This document shows positions 7,502-7,858 of a stretch of DNA of 7,858 nt, piece by piece. Each line of letters opens with the position of its first letter. The stretch's first letter is position 1. The notes beneath the pieces were generated by a model. It was not told the origin of the DNA, did not search any database, and saw only the letters and a list, made by a program, of their open reading frames with translations. This DNA is from Sideroxydans sp. (lineage in GTDB: Bacteria > Pseudomonadota > Gammaproteobacteria > Burkholderiales > Gallionellaceae): assembly GCA_030823965.1 (NCBI GenBank), contig JAVBYP010000111.1:1-7858 (forward strand). The letters run 5' to 3'. Made by a program: the position numbers and the translations under genes.

Positions 7502-7858
7502 ATGCGTCATCGTTTAGGACTTAGAAAACTCAATCTCAGCAGCAGCCATCGTTTGGCGATGTTGCGCAACATGACCGTTTCGCTGTTGCGTCACGAAGTC
7601 ATCAAGACGACTCTGCCAAAGGCTAAGGAACTGCGCCGCGTAGCAGAACCTATCCTGACGCTGGGTAAGAACCCAAGCTTGGCTAATCGTCGTTTGGCGT
7701 TTGCTCGCCTGCGCGACCGTGAGATCGTCACCAAGTTGTTCGACGAACTCGGCCCACGCTACGCAGCGCGTAACGGCGGTTACTCTCGCATCCTGAAGTT
7801 CGGTTTCCGCAAGGGCGACAATGCTCCTATGGCATTGGTCGAACTGTTGGACCGTCCA
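7502..7858 (+). CDS. rplQ: 50S ribosomal protein L17 (3' partial)
   Basis: L17 sits near the polypeptide exit tunnel rim of the large subunit. The frame runs from ATG at 7502 to the window edge, giving 119 residues with no stop; the family is about 120-130 long, so only a short C-terminus is lost. Landmarks are [22 protein letters not shown] (13-24), [20 protein letters not shown] (28-47), [12 protein letters not shown] (61-72), [10 protein letters not shown] and [20 protein letters not shown]. In the N-terminal loop the usual LNR before the SSHR segment reads LNL, a small deviation in an otherwise well-kept protein. AGAGGA at 7491-7496 is a good Shine-Dalgarno five bases upstream. It is normally the last gene of the alpha operon. 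Confidence 0.97.
   Translation, partial: MRHRLGLRKLNLSSSHRLAMLRNMTVSLLRHEVIKTTLPKAKELRRVAEPILTLGKNPSLANRRLAFARLRDREIVTKLFDELGPRYAARNGGYSRILKFGFRKGDNAPMALVELLDRP

Overview
This window is a contiguous stretch of the conserved bacterial spc and alpha ribosomal-protein operons. All genes lie on the plus strand in the order rplE (5' end cut off), rpsN, rpsH, rplF, rplR, rpsE, rpmD, rplO, secY, infA, rpmJ, then rpsM, rpsK, rpsD, rpoA, rplQ (3' end cut off). Coding density is almost complete. The longest gap is 60 bases, and many neighbours abut or overlap by one base. I see no mobile element, RNA gene, CRISPR array or foreign-looking gene.

The organism looks like a betaproteobacterium. infA sits between secY and rpmJ with no map or adk, which is common in that class; Escherichia coli lacks infA at this position. 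The S5 segment [19 protein letters not shown] and the zinc-type S4 starting MARNLD also fit. G+C looks moderate (roughly half by eye, not counted). A Gallionellaceae or Nitrosomonadales relative is a plausible guess from recalled sequence similarity, but the window cannot prove it.

Layout: positions 2-3306 encode eight ribosomal proteins (L5, S14, S8, L6, L18, S5, L30, L15). Positions 3315-4991 hold the SecY translocon channel, initiation factor IF-1 and L36. Positions 4992-5051 are the only real intergenic region and contain a good sigma70-type promoter, probably that of the alpha operon. Positions 5052-6467 encode S13, S11 and S4 of the small subunit. Positions 6485-7858 encode the RNA polymerase alpha subunit and most of L17. 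The genes jointly supply ribosome subunits, translation initiation, membrane-protein insertion and transcription, and are expected to be co-regulated with growth rate.

No undescribed system was found. The points most worth a second look are local: the alpha promoter with a leader apparently too short for the E. coli-type S4 pseudoknot, the TTG start of rpsD behind a strong Shine-Dalgarno sequence, and the mixed zinc-binding and zinc-free state of the ribosomal proteins.
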